Origin: Pyxicephalus adspersus
Lineage: Eukaryota; Chordata; Amphibia; Anura; Pyxicephalidae
Reading direction: 5' to 3'
DNA: 64,000 nucleotides
NCBI RefSeq assembly: GCF_032062135.1
Contig: NC_092859.1
Span: forward strand, 90,415,483 to 90,479,482
The position numbers and the translations under genes were made by a program. Under the pieces are notes generated by a model, which made no database searches, was not told the DNA's origin, and was given only the letters and a program-made list of their open reading frames with translations. Positions 12,760 through 23,998 of the stretch are shown here, piece after piece (position 1 is the first letter of the stretch; every line of letters starts with the position of its first letter).

Positions 12760-13700
12760 ATGAGTTCTTCAAGTTGTTTAAATGACCCAAATGTATTTTG
12801 CTACATTTGTGGTAAATATTCCTTAAAAAAAGGGAAGAGACATTACATAATTCATGAAACAAGCATATCTTGTATACTGTTGGTATTAAACTGGGGGACC
12901 AAGATAAGTATTGGGCTCCCCATATGGTATGTAAAACTTGTGTAGAGTGTCTACGTCAGTGGAAAAATGGAAAACTGAAAAGTTTGAAATTTGGTGGTAT
13001 GGCGAGAGCCCAAAAATCATCCTAATGATTGTGTTTTTTTGTGCTGTGAATGTAAAAGATTTAAGTCGTTACAAGAAAAACAAATGGGAGTACCCTGATT
13101 TGGAATCAGCAACGACCTGTGCTGCATGGTGCTGATGTTCTCACTATACCAGTGTTCAGTACACTCCCTGATATTCCTGTATCCGACATGGAGGATATAC
13201 AGGGTTTGGAGTGTAATCCAGGAGTTAGCAGTGGAAGTGAATATGAAGGAAGTGTTTCATGAAACCAGCAGTTCTCCCAAGAAGAGCTCAATGATTTAAT
13301 ACGTGACCTAAGTCTGTCAAAACAAGAATATGAACTTTTAGCATCCAGGCTAAAAGCTTCTGTCTGGCACAGCTGTCATGGTTGTCAAGACCTTCTTGGG
13401 TAACCATAAAGCCCAAAATATGAAAAACTGGTACAAAACTTGCTCCTAAACTTTAAAAATTTAGGTGCTACTATGAGCAAAAAGATATACTATCTCCAAA
13501 AATGTCCAGAAAACCTTGTCGATTTCAGTGAGGAACAAGGGTAGAGGTTCCATCAAGATATAAAGGTGATAGAAGAAAGGTATCAGGGCAGATGGGATAG
13601 ACACATGATGGCAGACTACTGCTGGAGCCTTCAACGTGATTGTCCTGATCATCAGCATAAAATGAAATCATACAAACTGTGTTTTTCAATGACTTCTTTG
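12760..13700 (+). pseudogene. Decayed mobile-element-like protein gene, longer copy
   Basis: Same 5' half as the pseudogene at 5625, but it continues past 13260. Recognisable downstream pieces in changing frames are FSQEELNDLIRDLSLSKQEY, then LLASRLK, VKTFLGNHKA, NFKNLGATMSKKIYYLQ, CPENLVDFSEEQG, RFHQDIKVIEERYQGRWD and HMMADYCWSLQRDCPD. Between LLASRLK (about 13350) and the VKTFLGNHKA piece (about 13382) most of the middle of the family protein appears to be missing, judging from remembered family length. In-frame stops and shifts throughout make it non-functional. It is probably the ancestral insertion from which the truncated copy 1 was made. Confidence 0.72.
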
Positions 13701-15300
13701 TGATTAGTTCTGTAAATATACTGTAAATAGAATTTGTTGACAATAAGTATTTCAAAAATGTAATTTTGTATACGTAGGCATATCTAGTTTTTTTTGCTTA
13801 ATTTTCATGTTTCATTAGTTTTCTGAGGTTATTATTGAGGGCATTATTTCACAAACTAGAGCCAATCCAGCAAACCCAATACCATAATTGGAATCTGTGC
13901 ATCAAACATAACCTAAAATAACTTTAATCTGTTTGGCAAGAAAATGTTTGTTGACCAGTGATATCTGTCATGTGTACATTGCCTTTGTCAAAGCTAGAGC
14001 ATTCTAATTAGTAAATATTCTGCTCCTTGCTGATTACCGAGTTCTAGCTGTGACTTGGCAATAGGTTTTTAAACTTCTTCAGAGAGACCACTGCTTCAAA
14101 AGGGGGAGTCCATCTTTGCAACATGCTGACAGAGTAAAGTCTTTTCTGCTGGGCTACTTTCTATACAAATATGAAAGATCATTTCCAATACATAATGCCC
14201 CTGACCATTAAGCTAATACAATCATATAAACCAGCCTGTTTTCCAGCCATCAATTGAAGACAACCCATTCACCCAACCAAATAAGCTGATCACAGGGAGA
14301 TGTGCACCCAGGAATATTATACCAACCAAACTGACACTGAGCAGGTGATCTGCGGATGGCACATGGATTTACAGAGAACTAAAACGTATGGTAAACGGGT
14401 TTAAAAAGGCGATCCATCCTAATTTATAATGTACTCTTTACAAAAGTCCTTTGTGAGGTTTTCATTGTACTTTAATTAGCTGCATGCCTGATTTAGGTCA
14501 ATAACTTAGAAAATATTATAGCCAAAGACAGCCAAGCAAATATTTTTTTTTTTTTAATCAATTGGCTTTAGACTAAATCGATCCTATTCGGTGTTCTTTA
14601 CTTTTCCATACCAACTGGTTGCAAATCCCAGTGCTGGAAAAAAGGAAGGAATGGTAATTACTGTCACCTGAACCGCACAGAAAGTATGCTTATTCTAAGC
14701 ATGTGTGCCGCTAATATTGTACTGGCTGAACATTATTCTAACACTATAGCAAGTAATCAATAGTAATGTATTATTAAACTGATTATAAATGTATATTTTA
14801 CTACAGTGGCCAATTTATTAAAGGGAAAAAAACCCTCATATATATATACGTATACTTCAGGATTGGAGTGGAAGGCTCTATTTTGATGTGCAATTAGCTG
14901 TGTGTTTGTACCTCTCCAGGGTAATAGATCTGGTATGTGCTGTTGCTATGTAGTCAGAGATTTTCAGACGCTCTTGATACAGTCACCAAGTGACAAAAAA
15001 GAAAAGGTATTTTTTTAACTGAGTTTTTATGACTATGACAAATGCTTCTTTAAATATTGCAAATGTTTTCCCCTTCAGGTGGGTAACAAAAAAGAAGCTG
15101 TGATTGGTGATAATGGAAAATGCCTTTTCGTTATCCTGCAATAGCAGCAAGGCTCTTCACGCTTGGAGGGGCTGAAGTCTGAACAATACATCCCTTGGGT
15201 AACTGAAATGGAATTTGCTCACAATATGCAAACATTTTAGGTGAACAGAATGAAGAAAGAGTGGGATACACAGAACATCATAGGTTTTTGCTGGAGAAGG
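13701..15300. other. Spacer between duplication and AMIGO2
   Basis: AT-rich sequence with no open frame or repeat that I recognise. The part nearest the gene (about 15100-15450) is the likely promoter region of AMIGO2. I see no clear CpG island and no convincing TATA box there. Confidence 0.5.
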
Positions 15301-15449
15301 GAGGGGGGATGGGATCCAATGCCTGTAGACATAGGCAGCAGCAGCAGCATCTGTGCCTGTCTGTGCCCTCATCAGTGAGCTTTGTATATTTCTCTAGGCT
15401 GACTGCAGCCAATCACAGCACACAGGTGAACAGAGGCTGGGCAAGGCTC

Positions 15450-15656
15450 AGCTCACATATATGCTTCTCTTGTAGGCAGCAGCCTTGTTCAGACAGGATA
15501 ATACAGCACACAGCTAACAAACCTGTTCTTTTCTGCCTCTGAAACTTCCCTGCTGTCAGAATACACTGTGGCGATGAAGAAGACAAAGAAAGGTCAGGAA
15601 GGAGGACTTCTTTGTCCACATGCAAACAACAGCTAGTGAATGTCATGAAATAACAG
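15450..15656 (+). other. amigo2: AMIGO2 non-coding exon 1 (5' end approximate)
   Basis: Ends at a good splice donor, 'aacag|gtaatt', with GT at 15657-15658. It carries no conserved coding sequence. It contains short upstream reading frames at 15574-15636 (20 codons), 15640-15648 and 15645-15653. AMIGO2 genes in other vertebrates have non-coding 5' exons ahead of a single coding exon, which supports the call. The transcription start is not visible, so the left boundary is a guess. Confidence 0.5.
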
Positions 15657-15856
15657 GTAATTAGCTTTTCATATGTATCCATATATCTTCTTTGACTATT
15701 ACAAGCAAGTGTTTACAAGCAACAATTCTCCTTATCGCAAACTTTTTTGCATGCTTGTTTTGTTATTGTGTTAACTTTCTTACTATAATTTTATTAATTT
15801 ATGTTGTATTAAAGTGTGTTATTTCTAGAATTCTAAATTCATTCTTTTTATTTTAG
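15657..15856 (+). other. amigo2: AMIGO2 5' UTR intron
   Basis: 200-bp candidate intron with a GTAATT donor and a T-rich tract ending in 'ttttag' at 15856. No branch point was assigned. Inferred from splice-site strings only. Confidence 0.5.
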
Positions 15857-15975
15857 CGGTCAGGTGAATGCAGCCCCATGAAGAACATTTGTGGCAAAAT
15901 GTTCCTTTAAGATACCTCCAGGAATGAGTACAGGTTTTGTGATCTTCATTGAGTACCTTCTGAAAAGAATAAGCC
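15857..15975 (+). promoter_or_regulatory. amigo2: AMIGO2 proximal leader with overlapping uORFs
   Basis: Three upstream ATGs precede the AMIGO2 start in this exon. The frame at 15868-15927 has 19 codons. The frame at 15878-15910 has 10 codons. The frame opening at 15924 runs to 16076 and overlaps the AMIGO2 start in another frame. Such an arrangement usually lowers initiation at the main start, so translation of AMIGO2 may be restrained or conditional. That effect is inferred. Confidence 0.6.
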
Positions 15976-17538
15976 ATGATGTTTTTCTTTTATCCTTTCT
16001 TGTCGTTGGAATTTGGGAATGTTCTCACAAAATGGAAAAGCATCTCCTATATGTTTTTGCTGTGCATCATCGGTAATGTTGGTGGTGCATCTCCTGGGGT
16101 GTGTCCTCAAGGTTGCATCTGTGCCAGTGATATTGTAAGCTGCACTAATAAGAGTTTATCTGTAGTGCCCAGGACAGTTTTTAAATTCATTCAAAAGCTG
16201 GATTTAAGCTACAACAAGATAAGTTTTCTGGATCCAGACTGGTTTCCGATATTGTTTGAGAAACTGCACACTTTGATACTTAACCATAACACTATAAACA
16301 GCATCTCTAGTGGTAGTTTTTCTACCATCCCAAATGTGAGGTATCTTGACTTATCCTCCAATAATCTAAGGACGCTTAGCAATCCAGTTTTTCAAGAACT
16401 TAAAATGTTAGAAGTTCTACTTCTTTACAATAATCAGTTAACCCATATTGATTCCGGGGCATTTGGAGGCCTCCACAAGTTGCAGAAATTGTATCTGAGC
16501 TATAATGCACTTACACATTTCCCACTGGACTTGTATTCTGGCAGAAGTAAGCTCACAGAACTTGAATTGTTGGACATATCTCATAATAACTTCCAAGCTG
16601 TGCCTGTTCAACAAATAAGCTTAATTTCAGCAAGGCAACTTAGTGGCATTTATCTTCATGAAAACCCTTTTTTATGTGACTGCAATCTAAACGCAATGCT
16701 AAACTTCTGGTACCATAGACAGTTTGGTCCAGTTGTGGACTTTAAAACCTATTATGCCTGTACAATACCGTCTGAGCGAAAAAAAATTCCTCTTCTCCAA
16801 GAGAGTTTTCTTAACTGTTCTGAGAGTACTGCAAATGGATCATTTCATGCATTTGGTCTGTTGTATGAAGCTCAGCTTGGGGAAAGACTGCTGGTACATT
16901 GTGACAGCAAGATCATTGATTCCAACACCCAGTTTATGTGGATAAGCCCCGATGACCGAATACTAGAACCAGAAACCACGGTTGACCACTTTCGAGTGTT
17001 TCACAACGGAAGTCTTGAAATTGAAGATGCTCAAATTGTGGACTCTGGAATTTATTCGTGCATCGCAATAAATAAAGTAAGACTGATTAATGAAACCATA
17101 GATATCAGAATAACAGTAGGCAATTTTACAAGCCACAAGTCTCATGCACATGAGGCGTTCAACACTGCCTTTACTACACTTGCTGCTTGTGTAGTCAGCA
17201 TAGTTTTGGTCCTTCTCTACCTTTATCTCACACCCTGCCGATGCTGGTGTAGATCAAAGAAACACAAGAGAAAACAAAACCAAAACAGTGCCCACTCCTC
17301 TGTCATAAGTGCCACGCCGTCCCATGAAACCCATGCTGAAAGGAAGTCCAGCACTGGAAAACGGGTTGTATTTTTGGAACCTGTCAAGGAAGCAATGACA
17401 GGTCAAAATGGAAAAGTCAGACTGATTACTAATGACAATCTCACAGCAGAAAGCATCCTAAAGAACAGCAGATCAAAGTCTGACTCAGATTCTGTCAACT
17501 CCGTTTTTTCAGATGCTCCTTTCATTCCTCCGGTATAA
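15976..17538 (+). CDS. amigo2: Amphoterin-induced protein 2 (LRR/Ig cell adhesion molecule)
   Basis: A single-pass type I membrane adhesion protein of the AMIGO family. Known members bind homophilically and heterophilically and act in neurite growth, synaptic circuitry and cell survival. The 520 residues compare with about 522 in human AMIGO2. A signal peptide spans about 1-39 (hydrophobic core 25-35). The LRR N-cap has cysteines 43, 47, 49 and 56. Leucine-rich repeats cover about 72-230. The LRR C-cap has cysteines 234, 236, 262 and 281. One Ig domain spans about 290-380 with Cys309 and Cys362 and the usual DSGIYSC motif. The TM segment is about 399-419, and a Ser-rich tail holds GKRVVFLEPVKEA and SDSDSVNSVFSDAPF. 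N-glycosylation sequons include N280, N287, N344, N372 and N383. HAHEAFNTAFTTLAAC before the TM segment and the tail motifs fit AMIGO2 rather than AMIGO1 or AMIGO3. The ATG at 15976 gives a signal peptide of family length; a second Met follows directly. The frame is intact and has no introns. Confidence 0.97.
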   Translation: MMFFFYPFLSLEFGNVLTKWKSISYMFLLCIIGNVGGASPGVCPQGCICASDIVSCTNKSLSVVPRTVFKFIQKLDLSYNKISFLDPDWFPILFEKLHTLILNHNTINSISSGSFSTIPNVRYLDLSSNNLRTLSNPVFQELKMLEVLLLYNNQLTHIDSGAFGGLHKLQKLYLSYNALTHFPLDLYSGRSKLTELELLDISHNNFQAVPVQQISLISARQLSGIYLHENPFLCDCNLNAMLNFWYHRQFGPVVDFKTYYACTIPSERKKIPLLQESFLNCSESTANGSFHAFGLLYEAQLGERLLVHCDSKIIDSNTQFMWISPDDRILEPETTVDHFRVFHNGSLEIEDAQIVDSGIYSCIAINKVRLINETIDIRITVGNFTSHKSHAHEAFNTAFTTLAACVVSIVLVLLYLYLTPCRCWCRSKKHKRKQNQNSAHSSVISATPSHETHAERKSSTGKRVVFLEPVKEAMTGQNGKVRLITNDNLTAESILKNSRSKSDSDSVNSVFSDAPFIPPV

Positions 17539-19450
17539 TACCTAGCCTTTTCTTTCCTATTTACACAGGCAACAGTTAATCTACACCTTTGGCATAAAAA
17601 AGTATCAGTGACTTTGAACACATTCAGCTTGTGTAAACCAATGCCTTTGTGAATCAAATATTTAATAAGGGGAAATGAATGTACTTCACTAGCTACAAGC
17701 ACATACAGAAACCCAATGAATTATTCAGGAATTACCTTTAAATGGTTATTTATATTGTATACATGTCTCTGTTTACTAGGAATTCTTCTGTTTTAGGAAG
17801 ACCAGTATGTATTTTTAAGCTCTGGGATTAGTTGTACGTTTACAGGACTTGTGTTGATGACAGTCGTCCTCTGCCCCTATTGTTGAATCAGTGCAGCCTT
17901 ATGCATTACTTTAAAATATGCCAGAAATGTAGATATGGGGAATAATGTAACAAAGTGAAATATCAGAGAAAACAAATTCTAGTAAATGCCTTTATTTTTG
18001 CAGGGCCAGTAAGTTAAAAGATAAAAGGGAGAAGGTTAACTCCATCATACCATTCATATATTCAATAAACCTTATTTGAAAAAGCTTGTTATTTTTTTAT
18101 AAATACACATGAAAGGGAATGCCACTGAGGCTTAATAGGGCAATGCTAACGATAATTATGTGTAATAACTCTGAGCAACCAGATTCCACCTCTTCAGAAG
18201 ACTCAATGGTTGTTATAGGTAACTACACACTACATGTTGCTCCATGCCTTAATACATACAGTAAGCCTGCTTCTCTTTTGTTACAATCAGTCAGGTTGCT
18301 AAGGATTTTTTTATTCATTTTTCTATTTTACATTCCAGAACATTTAGAAAGGTCTTTGCTGTGCAAAGAGATTAACTCAAAATAAATATTAGTATTGGCA
18401 AACTTCATGTTGATAATTTTAATAGAGTACAGTGGATGATCACTTTAAAATGTTAGGATTGAGATGTAACAAAGTATTATCTATAGTAATTATAAAATGC
18501 TTATGCAGATTATTTACAATAGAATTGCAGTTAATGTAGATTTTGTTTCATGTTCTTTTTCTTTATTTTGCATTTGAAGTTTCATATTATTTTAACATTG
18601 TTTGAAATGTCAGGATCTAGTCATACTTGATTGTTTTTGCACTGATTTACCAAGATAACCAAAAATGCATTGGTAGCTAGGTTGTAAATGGTTAAACATA
18701 GAAAAAAAAACATGGAATATTTATTTAAATGGGTGGCCAATATATATATACATATAACAGTTGGTTAGAGCTCAGTGTTTGGTAGAGGATTAGTATCTGC
18801 AGTACCTTCAGTACATTCCGTATTACCTATAGAATAGGTTTACTAAGTTTCAGTGATATACTGTGCTAGCAACAATGTAATAGCCATAGCTGCTTACATA
18901 TGGTAAATTATTATTAGATATATGTGTGTTAGGAAGGCATAAAGTATATGACGGATAGTGTTTCCCATTTCAAAATGTTCTAATATTATAATATGTGCTT
19001 TTTCATCATCATAGATGCATATTTCACTTTGAAAAATGTATGCATATATTTATACAATTCCATTTTTTCTCCTTCTTAGTCTTTGATGTATGTAAGGGTC
19101 AGCGTCATCACATCACAGTGATAAACAAAACAAGAATCTGGCAAGGTGAAAGCAAGAGATATCTTAATTGTCTGCTTATTGAAAACATTTAATTACAATA
19201 CGTTTTCCTTCGTGCTCATCATTTTCCTGTTGTTATGACTCTGCATTAACTTCTGCTGTAAGAATATTACTATTCATTTGACCTTTATATGTTTCCATGT
19301 ATGCTGCCTAGTTGTTTGCATTAAAGCCACGACTTAAACAACAGCGAAAAGTTTAGCATGTCTTTTTTAGTTTAGTGCCATGAATGTAATTTATTTTTTT
19401 TAAGGTAAATACAAATGAAAATAAAATAAATCCCTGTTCACCTTGTTTTT
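17539..19450 (+). other. amigo2: AMIGO2 3' UTR region with candidate poly(A) signals
   Basis: No coding potential. AATAAA hexamers occur at 18064-18069, 18381-18386 and overlapping at 19420-19430. Any of these could end the transcript, and alternative polyadenylation is possible. The right boundary is set by the last signal and is uncertain. Confidence 0.5.
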
Positions 19451-20099
19451 TATATTCCTGCTAAAATCATAGGCATTACAGATAATAATGATAATGTTGT
19501 TCGGAGACCAACACCCATTGAGAGTGACAAAGTACACCTATAACCATAATATAATTTATGATCTAAGTTTCATGTTCCTGTTTCCTGTCACTTGTAGGGT
19601 ACAGTTGGTGTTTGTACATTCTGTGCTTTATTCTTATCATGTTAAGCCGTGCTGTGGAGAGAGCTTGAGCACTAGGTAATATGATTTGGTATACGCCCTA
19701 CTTACTGTGTCAGATTGAAAACTGAGAGCAGAGCATTGCCAGCACACCGTACACTAAGAGCTAGGCATAAACACTGAGCTCGGGGATAATACTGAGGAAG
19801 AAATTATAATAATGAATTATTTACTAATCCAAAGTATTTGTTTTTAGAAGCAAAAGCTTAATAATTATGGTTTATTGTTTTCATGCCATTATACTGTCTT
19901 GTCTTTTATTGGAAGTTCTATAAATATGACCGGTTTCCATACACATGTAAAACACACACCAGTGTTATAAAATATGTATTTCACAAGGGAGGCACTTTTC
20001 TTTCAGTATATTTTATTGAGATAGTGATGAAAGCATGATCAGTGCAGGAGGTCCAACATGAGGCCACAAGACTGGATAAGACTCTTTCAGTTTCTGAAG
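19451..20099. other. Intergenic, nothing recognised
   Basis: AT-rich sequence without a supported gene or repeat. Confidence 0.4.
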
Positions 20100-20104
20100 A
20101 TTTC

Positions 20105-20650
20105 ATTGTGGTATGTAAATGGATATCTTAACACATGGTAGATAGATGTAGTTAGTAACTGGGTATTTTAACATGTTGTAGGTCAATATGGTAGGTAGTT
20201 AGGTGCTTTATGTGTGGTAGATCACTGAGGCAGGTAATTGGGTGTCCTATTACATGGTAGATCACTGTGGTAGGTAATTGGGTGTCCTATTACATGGTAG
20301 ATCACTGTACGGGGTAATTTGGTGTCTTACCACATGGTGGATCACTGTGGTAGATAAATGAGTGCTTTAAAACATAGTAGGTCAATGTAGTAGGTAATTG
20401 GGTGTCTTAACACATTATAACATTTCTAGTACATCTCATATCATTGGTAGGATCATTGGACTTGTCTAATTTCATCAGGTAATTGGGTGTCTTAATATGT
20501 GATAGATTATAGTGGTAGGTAATTTGGCACGGGTAGTAGATTAATGTAGTAAGTAATTGGATGTCTTATCACATGGTAAATCACTTTGTTGGGTAACTTG
20601 GGTGTCTTACCGACAGATCCCCGTGGTAGGTAATGTGGTGCAAGTCTCAT
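20105..20650. repeat. Diverged minisatellite, ~40-bp unit
   Basis: A run of units resembling 'gtaggtaattgggtgtc' followed by 'ttacatggtagatcactgtg'. Two adjacent units near 20230-20310 are nearly identical, while the outer ones are diverged. A segment with 'ctcatatcattg' plus 'taggatcatt' interrupts the array at about 20435 and recurs at about 20645, hinting at a higher-order repeat. Confidence 0.9.
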
Positions 20651-22400
20651 ATCATTGATAGGATCATTAAAACCATTTGATAACATGATTATATACCCAT
20701 GAAGATGTCAATATTTTAGGTCTTCAATAATGCCATATCAGATCTGAGCTCAGTAAGAAGCAATAGAACTATATATTTTTAACATACAAATGTAATTTGA
20801 AATAAAGCCTCTTGCTCTGAAATTTATCAGCAACTCTTAGTTCTTAACTACACTAATTCTTACAAGCATCACAGGTGTTTTAAGTGTGCAACTGTTCAAG
20901 AGCCCTCTGAAACATACCAACCAATGTATACAGAAAGTAGGTTGGAAAGGTGCTGGGACCCCACCCCCTTGCCCACCCTCCACTCCTGTTCCTAGGGTAG
21001 GTGGGAAGCAGAATCTATTTTTCATTTAGTGTCAAGCAGTGACCACCTCTTTATTTCCTGTCTGACTGCAGCAAGACATGTAGAATGCTATTTGAATTTC
21101 CTCCTAATATTATTTAGACTAGAAGTTGGAGTGGGATTATGGACAAAATTTCCCTCTGTTCCAATTACCTTGCCACAAATATTATTTCCTCTAGGAACAA
21201 AGGAACAAAAATACCTAAACGAGTTAAACAGACTTTGTTTAATTTTTCTGTGGAGTCTGCCAAAAAAGTGTGATACGGTTAGCAACCTGCACTTCGGGGG
21301 TCAATTCTTGTTTTTGTACTGGATCTAATTGGTAAAGAGATCCACTGGTTATCCACAATCTCTGCAAAACTTTAATATATATTATACAACATAATGCAAT
21401 TGTGCACTAGTTTATAAATATGTGAGAAGTTCAATTGGCATTTCAGAACAAAGCAAGTTGTCTTGCAGTCTTGTATTCTTGTACAATTGTGGAACCGCTT
21501 GTTCACATCTCATATCCATAAGCATGTGGGGTGAAATATGTGTCTAAATGAACTGTAAGTGGAAAATTGTTGGATGTCCAATACACCTCTAATACACGTT
21601 TCCAACATCATCCAGTTAGCTATCAGCTGCTACAGTGGCCAAAAAAGAAATAAGAAATCTGACTGGCTGCCATCGCTAACAAGATATATTATTGTTAGCA
21701 CACTTTTCACACATGAATAAGATTCTGCCTAATTTAAAATGTACTGACAATATATCAGCCCTGTAATTATTTCTGACTTGATAAAAATACACCAACTAAA
21801 AACGTTCATCACTACTTGAAGAATAAAAAATGTCAGTCACCAAGGGACACATAGAAATGGACATTACAAAGGTAAGATTTAAAATAAAGTCAATCTGATA
21901 TCATTATCAAAAGAAACATCTATTAAGATCAGAATTACTTGTAAAGCAGATGCATTGACCTGCATTTCCTGAGTCACAAACCAAGGACAAATATTGAAGA
22001 TCAAGAGTTCTGGCTCTGACTATCTATCTAGTAACTGATTATTGCCAATAAAGTGACTAGTGGTAGTATTGATTCTTTGCCTGCCTCCCATATTTTTCTA
22101 GCCCATTCACACCACTTCATGTTCTTAAACAGCACTATTTAAACATTGAAGGTGGTACAGGTTGCATAGTAACTGCAAATGAGGCTATTGTAGCATGATT
22201 CTCTACCCTCCAAGGCTGGAATATGATCCAGGGATACGGTGGATACAAAAATTACTGTTTTGGAAACAGTGACTGGTGAATCAAAAAGGCAGATATGCTT
22301 GTTAATGTTTGCAAATACTCAGTTGTGTGGACAGACTTAAAAATAATGAAGGTCCAGTCTACTATTTTGTTAAAAATCATTTAACAGCAATTAATGCATG
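20651..22400. other. Intergenic, nothing recognised
   Basis: Short chance open frames on both strands (for example near 21029-21328) lack recognisable motifs. No repeat was identified by eye. Confidence 0.4.
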
Positions 22401-22410
22401 ACATGTTATT

Positions 22411-23085
22411 ATAATGGCGGATATCCAGATAGCCCAGATACTTGACATCTCACGGTAGCGTGTTGGGTTTGTTATCACCACTATCCTAGACATGCGCAAG
22501 CTTTCAGCGAAGTGGGTGCCGAAATGTTTGAACAGTGATCAGATGAAGGAACGAGTCGAAGCATCCAAAGCCATTTTGGCCCATTTTGAAGCTGCACAGG
22601 ACTTTTTGGCTAGGTTAGTGACTGAGGATGAAACCTGGCTCCACATCTTTGATGGAACAGTCAAAGGAATGGCGCCACAGCGGGCCAAAGAAGTTCCGAA
22701 CCCAAGAATTGCCCAAAAAAGTCATGGCGCCTGTTTTCTGGGACAAAGACGGTATTCTGTTGGTGGACTACCTACCTCAGGGCTCTAGTATCACCGGACA
22801 GTAATATGCTAACCTCCTGGACTAGTTGAAGGAGGCAATTAAGACGAAACACCGTGGAAAGTTGACCAAAGTGATCCTTTTTTTGCAGGACAATGCACCT
22901 GCACACATGTCCAACGTTGTGGCTGCCAAATTGAACACCCTGGTTTTCCAATTGGTCCACCATCCCCCCTACTCACCTGACCTGGCATCTTCGGAACTAT
23001 TATCTGTTCTCGAATTTGAAGAAACACCTGAAGGGGCTTTTTCTAAAGCTGGCACCAGCAACACTTATCAGGCAGAATGATCTCC
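22411..23085 (+). pseudogene. Dead mariner-family transposase
   Basis: Frames in pieces give VITTILDMRKLSAKWVPKC, then QDFLARLVTEDETWLHIFD (the first catalytic Asp lies in EDETW). GQRRYSVG follows in a shifted frame. Next come KLTKVILFLQDNAPAHMSN (second catalytic Asp in DNAPAH) and LVHHPPYSPDLASSE. In typical mariners the third catalytic Asp follows this last motif (DD34D); here that position reads Glu and the frame then breaks. Several stops and frameshifts and no N-terminal DNA-binding half mean it is an old fossil. Terminal inverted repeats were not found. Confidence 0.88.
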
Positions 23086-23195
23086 AGCCCAACAATTAAC
23101 TCAAAGCTCTAGCAAGACAGGAGAGAGCTCTGCTGGAACTTTGAGTTATTTTTGGGCATCAATCTCCTGCCCAACAATTGCTACTGGTGCCAGCT
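23047..23195. repeat. Nested hairpin element at the 3' end of the mariner fossil
   Basis: The outer arms 'agctggcaccag' (23047-23058) and 'ctggtgccagct' (23184-23195) are perfect reverse complements. The inner arms 'aactcaaag' (23098-23106) and 'ctttgagtt' (23139-23147) are also perfect. Further right, 'ttactata' and 'tatagtaa' pair around 23245-23275. This may be a short foldback element inserted at the transposase end. Confidence 0.55.
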
Positions 23196-23649
23196 GTTTA
23201 GATCGGACCTCAGAAGGCCACCAATCTAGTTCCCATCTGACATTACTATACTTGCGATTTTGCAGATATAGTAATACTGCCAGTCCATTAGGTTGACAGC
23301 TATCATTATCCAGTGCCTGGACCTGGACCACCAGCTGTGCAATTATTGGAGCTCAGCTGGGCTCCTGGTATTATGCAAAACCAATCCTGTAAGATTTGTT
23401 AGGTGAGGACAGCTGTCCTTGGCTGACCTTTTGTGATTTGCTGAGTAAATGTTAGCCATTATGATGAAGTTCAGATGATCCTTACTTACATTCATTCAGC
23501 CATCCACACAAAAGGGCAGCCAAAGACAGTTGACAGTTAACCTCTTGCAGGATTGCTTCTATACAATGACAGGAACTGGGTTGGTTTGAAGTTTACGCCA
23601 GCCAACACTTGATCAGTCATTGTGGGATGTCCTATTTGGATGTCACTGG

Positions 23650-23998
23650 ACCCTGTAAAAATAAATATTAGTTAGAAAAATAACAAATAAATAATAAAGT
23701 TTTAATTTGTCTGTGTTGTGTGTTTATTTCTAGATTACAGGGAATAGGTAACCCTTATGAATCACTGTTACCTGTCTCTCCAACTTGTCACTGTCACCCC
23801 AGCCCCCTTATCATATATTTTTTTGTGATAACTTTATTGGCACTTTTTTTATTACTGTTTTGAATGTTAGTAGTGACTGTGATACTTGGTTCACTAGATT
23901 TATATGGGTCAGTGTATAGCTTCTGTTTTTCAGGAAAAGTAGGGACCTACGTTTACATTAGTTTGAATTGGTTTATATTCAAGTATATACAGTAGCCT
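23650..23998 (+). repeat. Terminal part of a DNA element related to 42629-44503
   Basis: The segment from 'cctgtaaaaataaa' to 'tatattcaagtatatacagt' parallels 44243-44503, including 'ttactgttttgaatgttag' and the terminal sequence 'caagtatatacagtag'. The other end was not found nearby, so this looks like a partial copy. Confidence 0.6.

Larger units (their letters stand above)
7137..13260 (+). repeat. Tandem segmental duplication, copy 2
   Basis: Near-identical copy of 1-6125. It includes the same microsatellite, the same palindromic repeats and the 5' half of the same pseudogene. Unlike copy 1 it continues past the breakpoint (13260/13261) into what looks like the original downstream sequence, because the pseudogene similarity carries on uninterrupted there. 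Copy 2 therefore keeps the ancestral right flank, and the copy 1 end is the new joint. Confidence 0.97.

Noticed and set aside
15891..16076. Open frame overlapping the AMIGO2 start, as a possible gene
   Set aside because: Its apparent start at 15891 is GTG. The real ATG in this frame is 15924, and it is better read as an overlapping uORF of AMIGO2.
20105..20650. CRISPR-like array
   Set aside because: Units are diverged and contiguous, without constant repeats separated by unique spacers, and the genome is vertebrate; it is a minisatellite.
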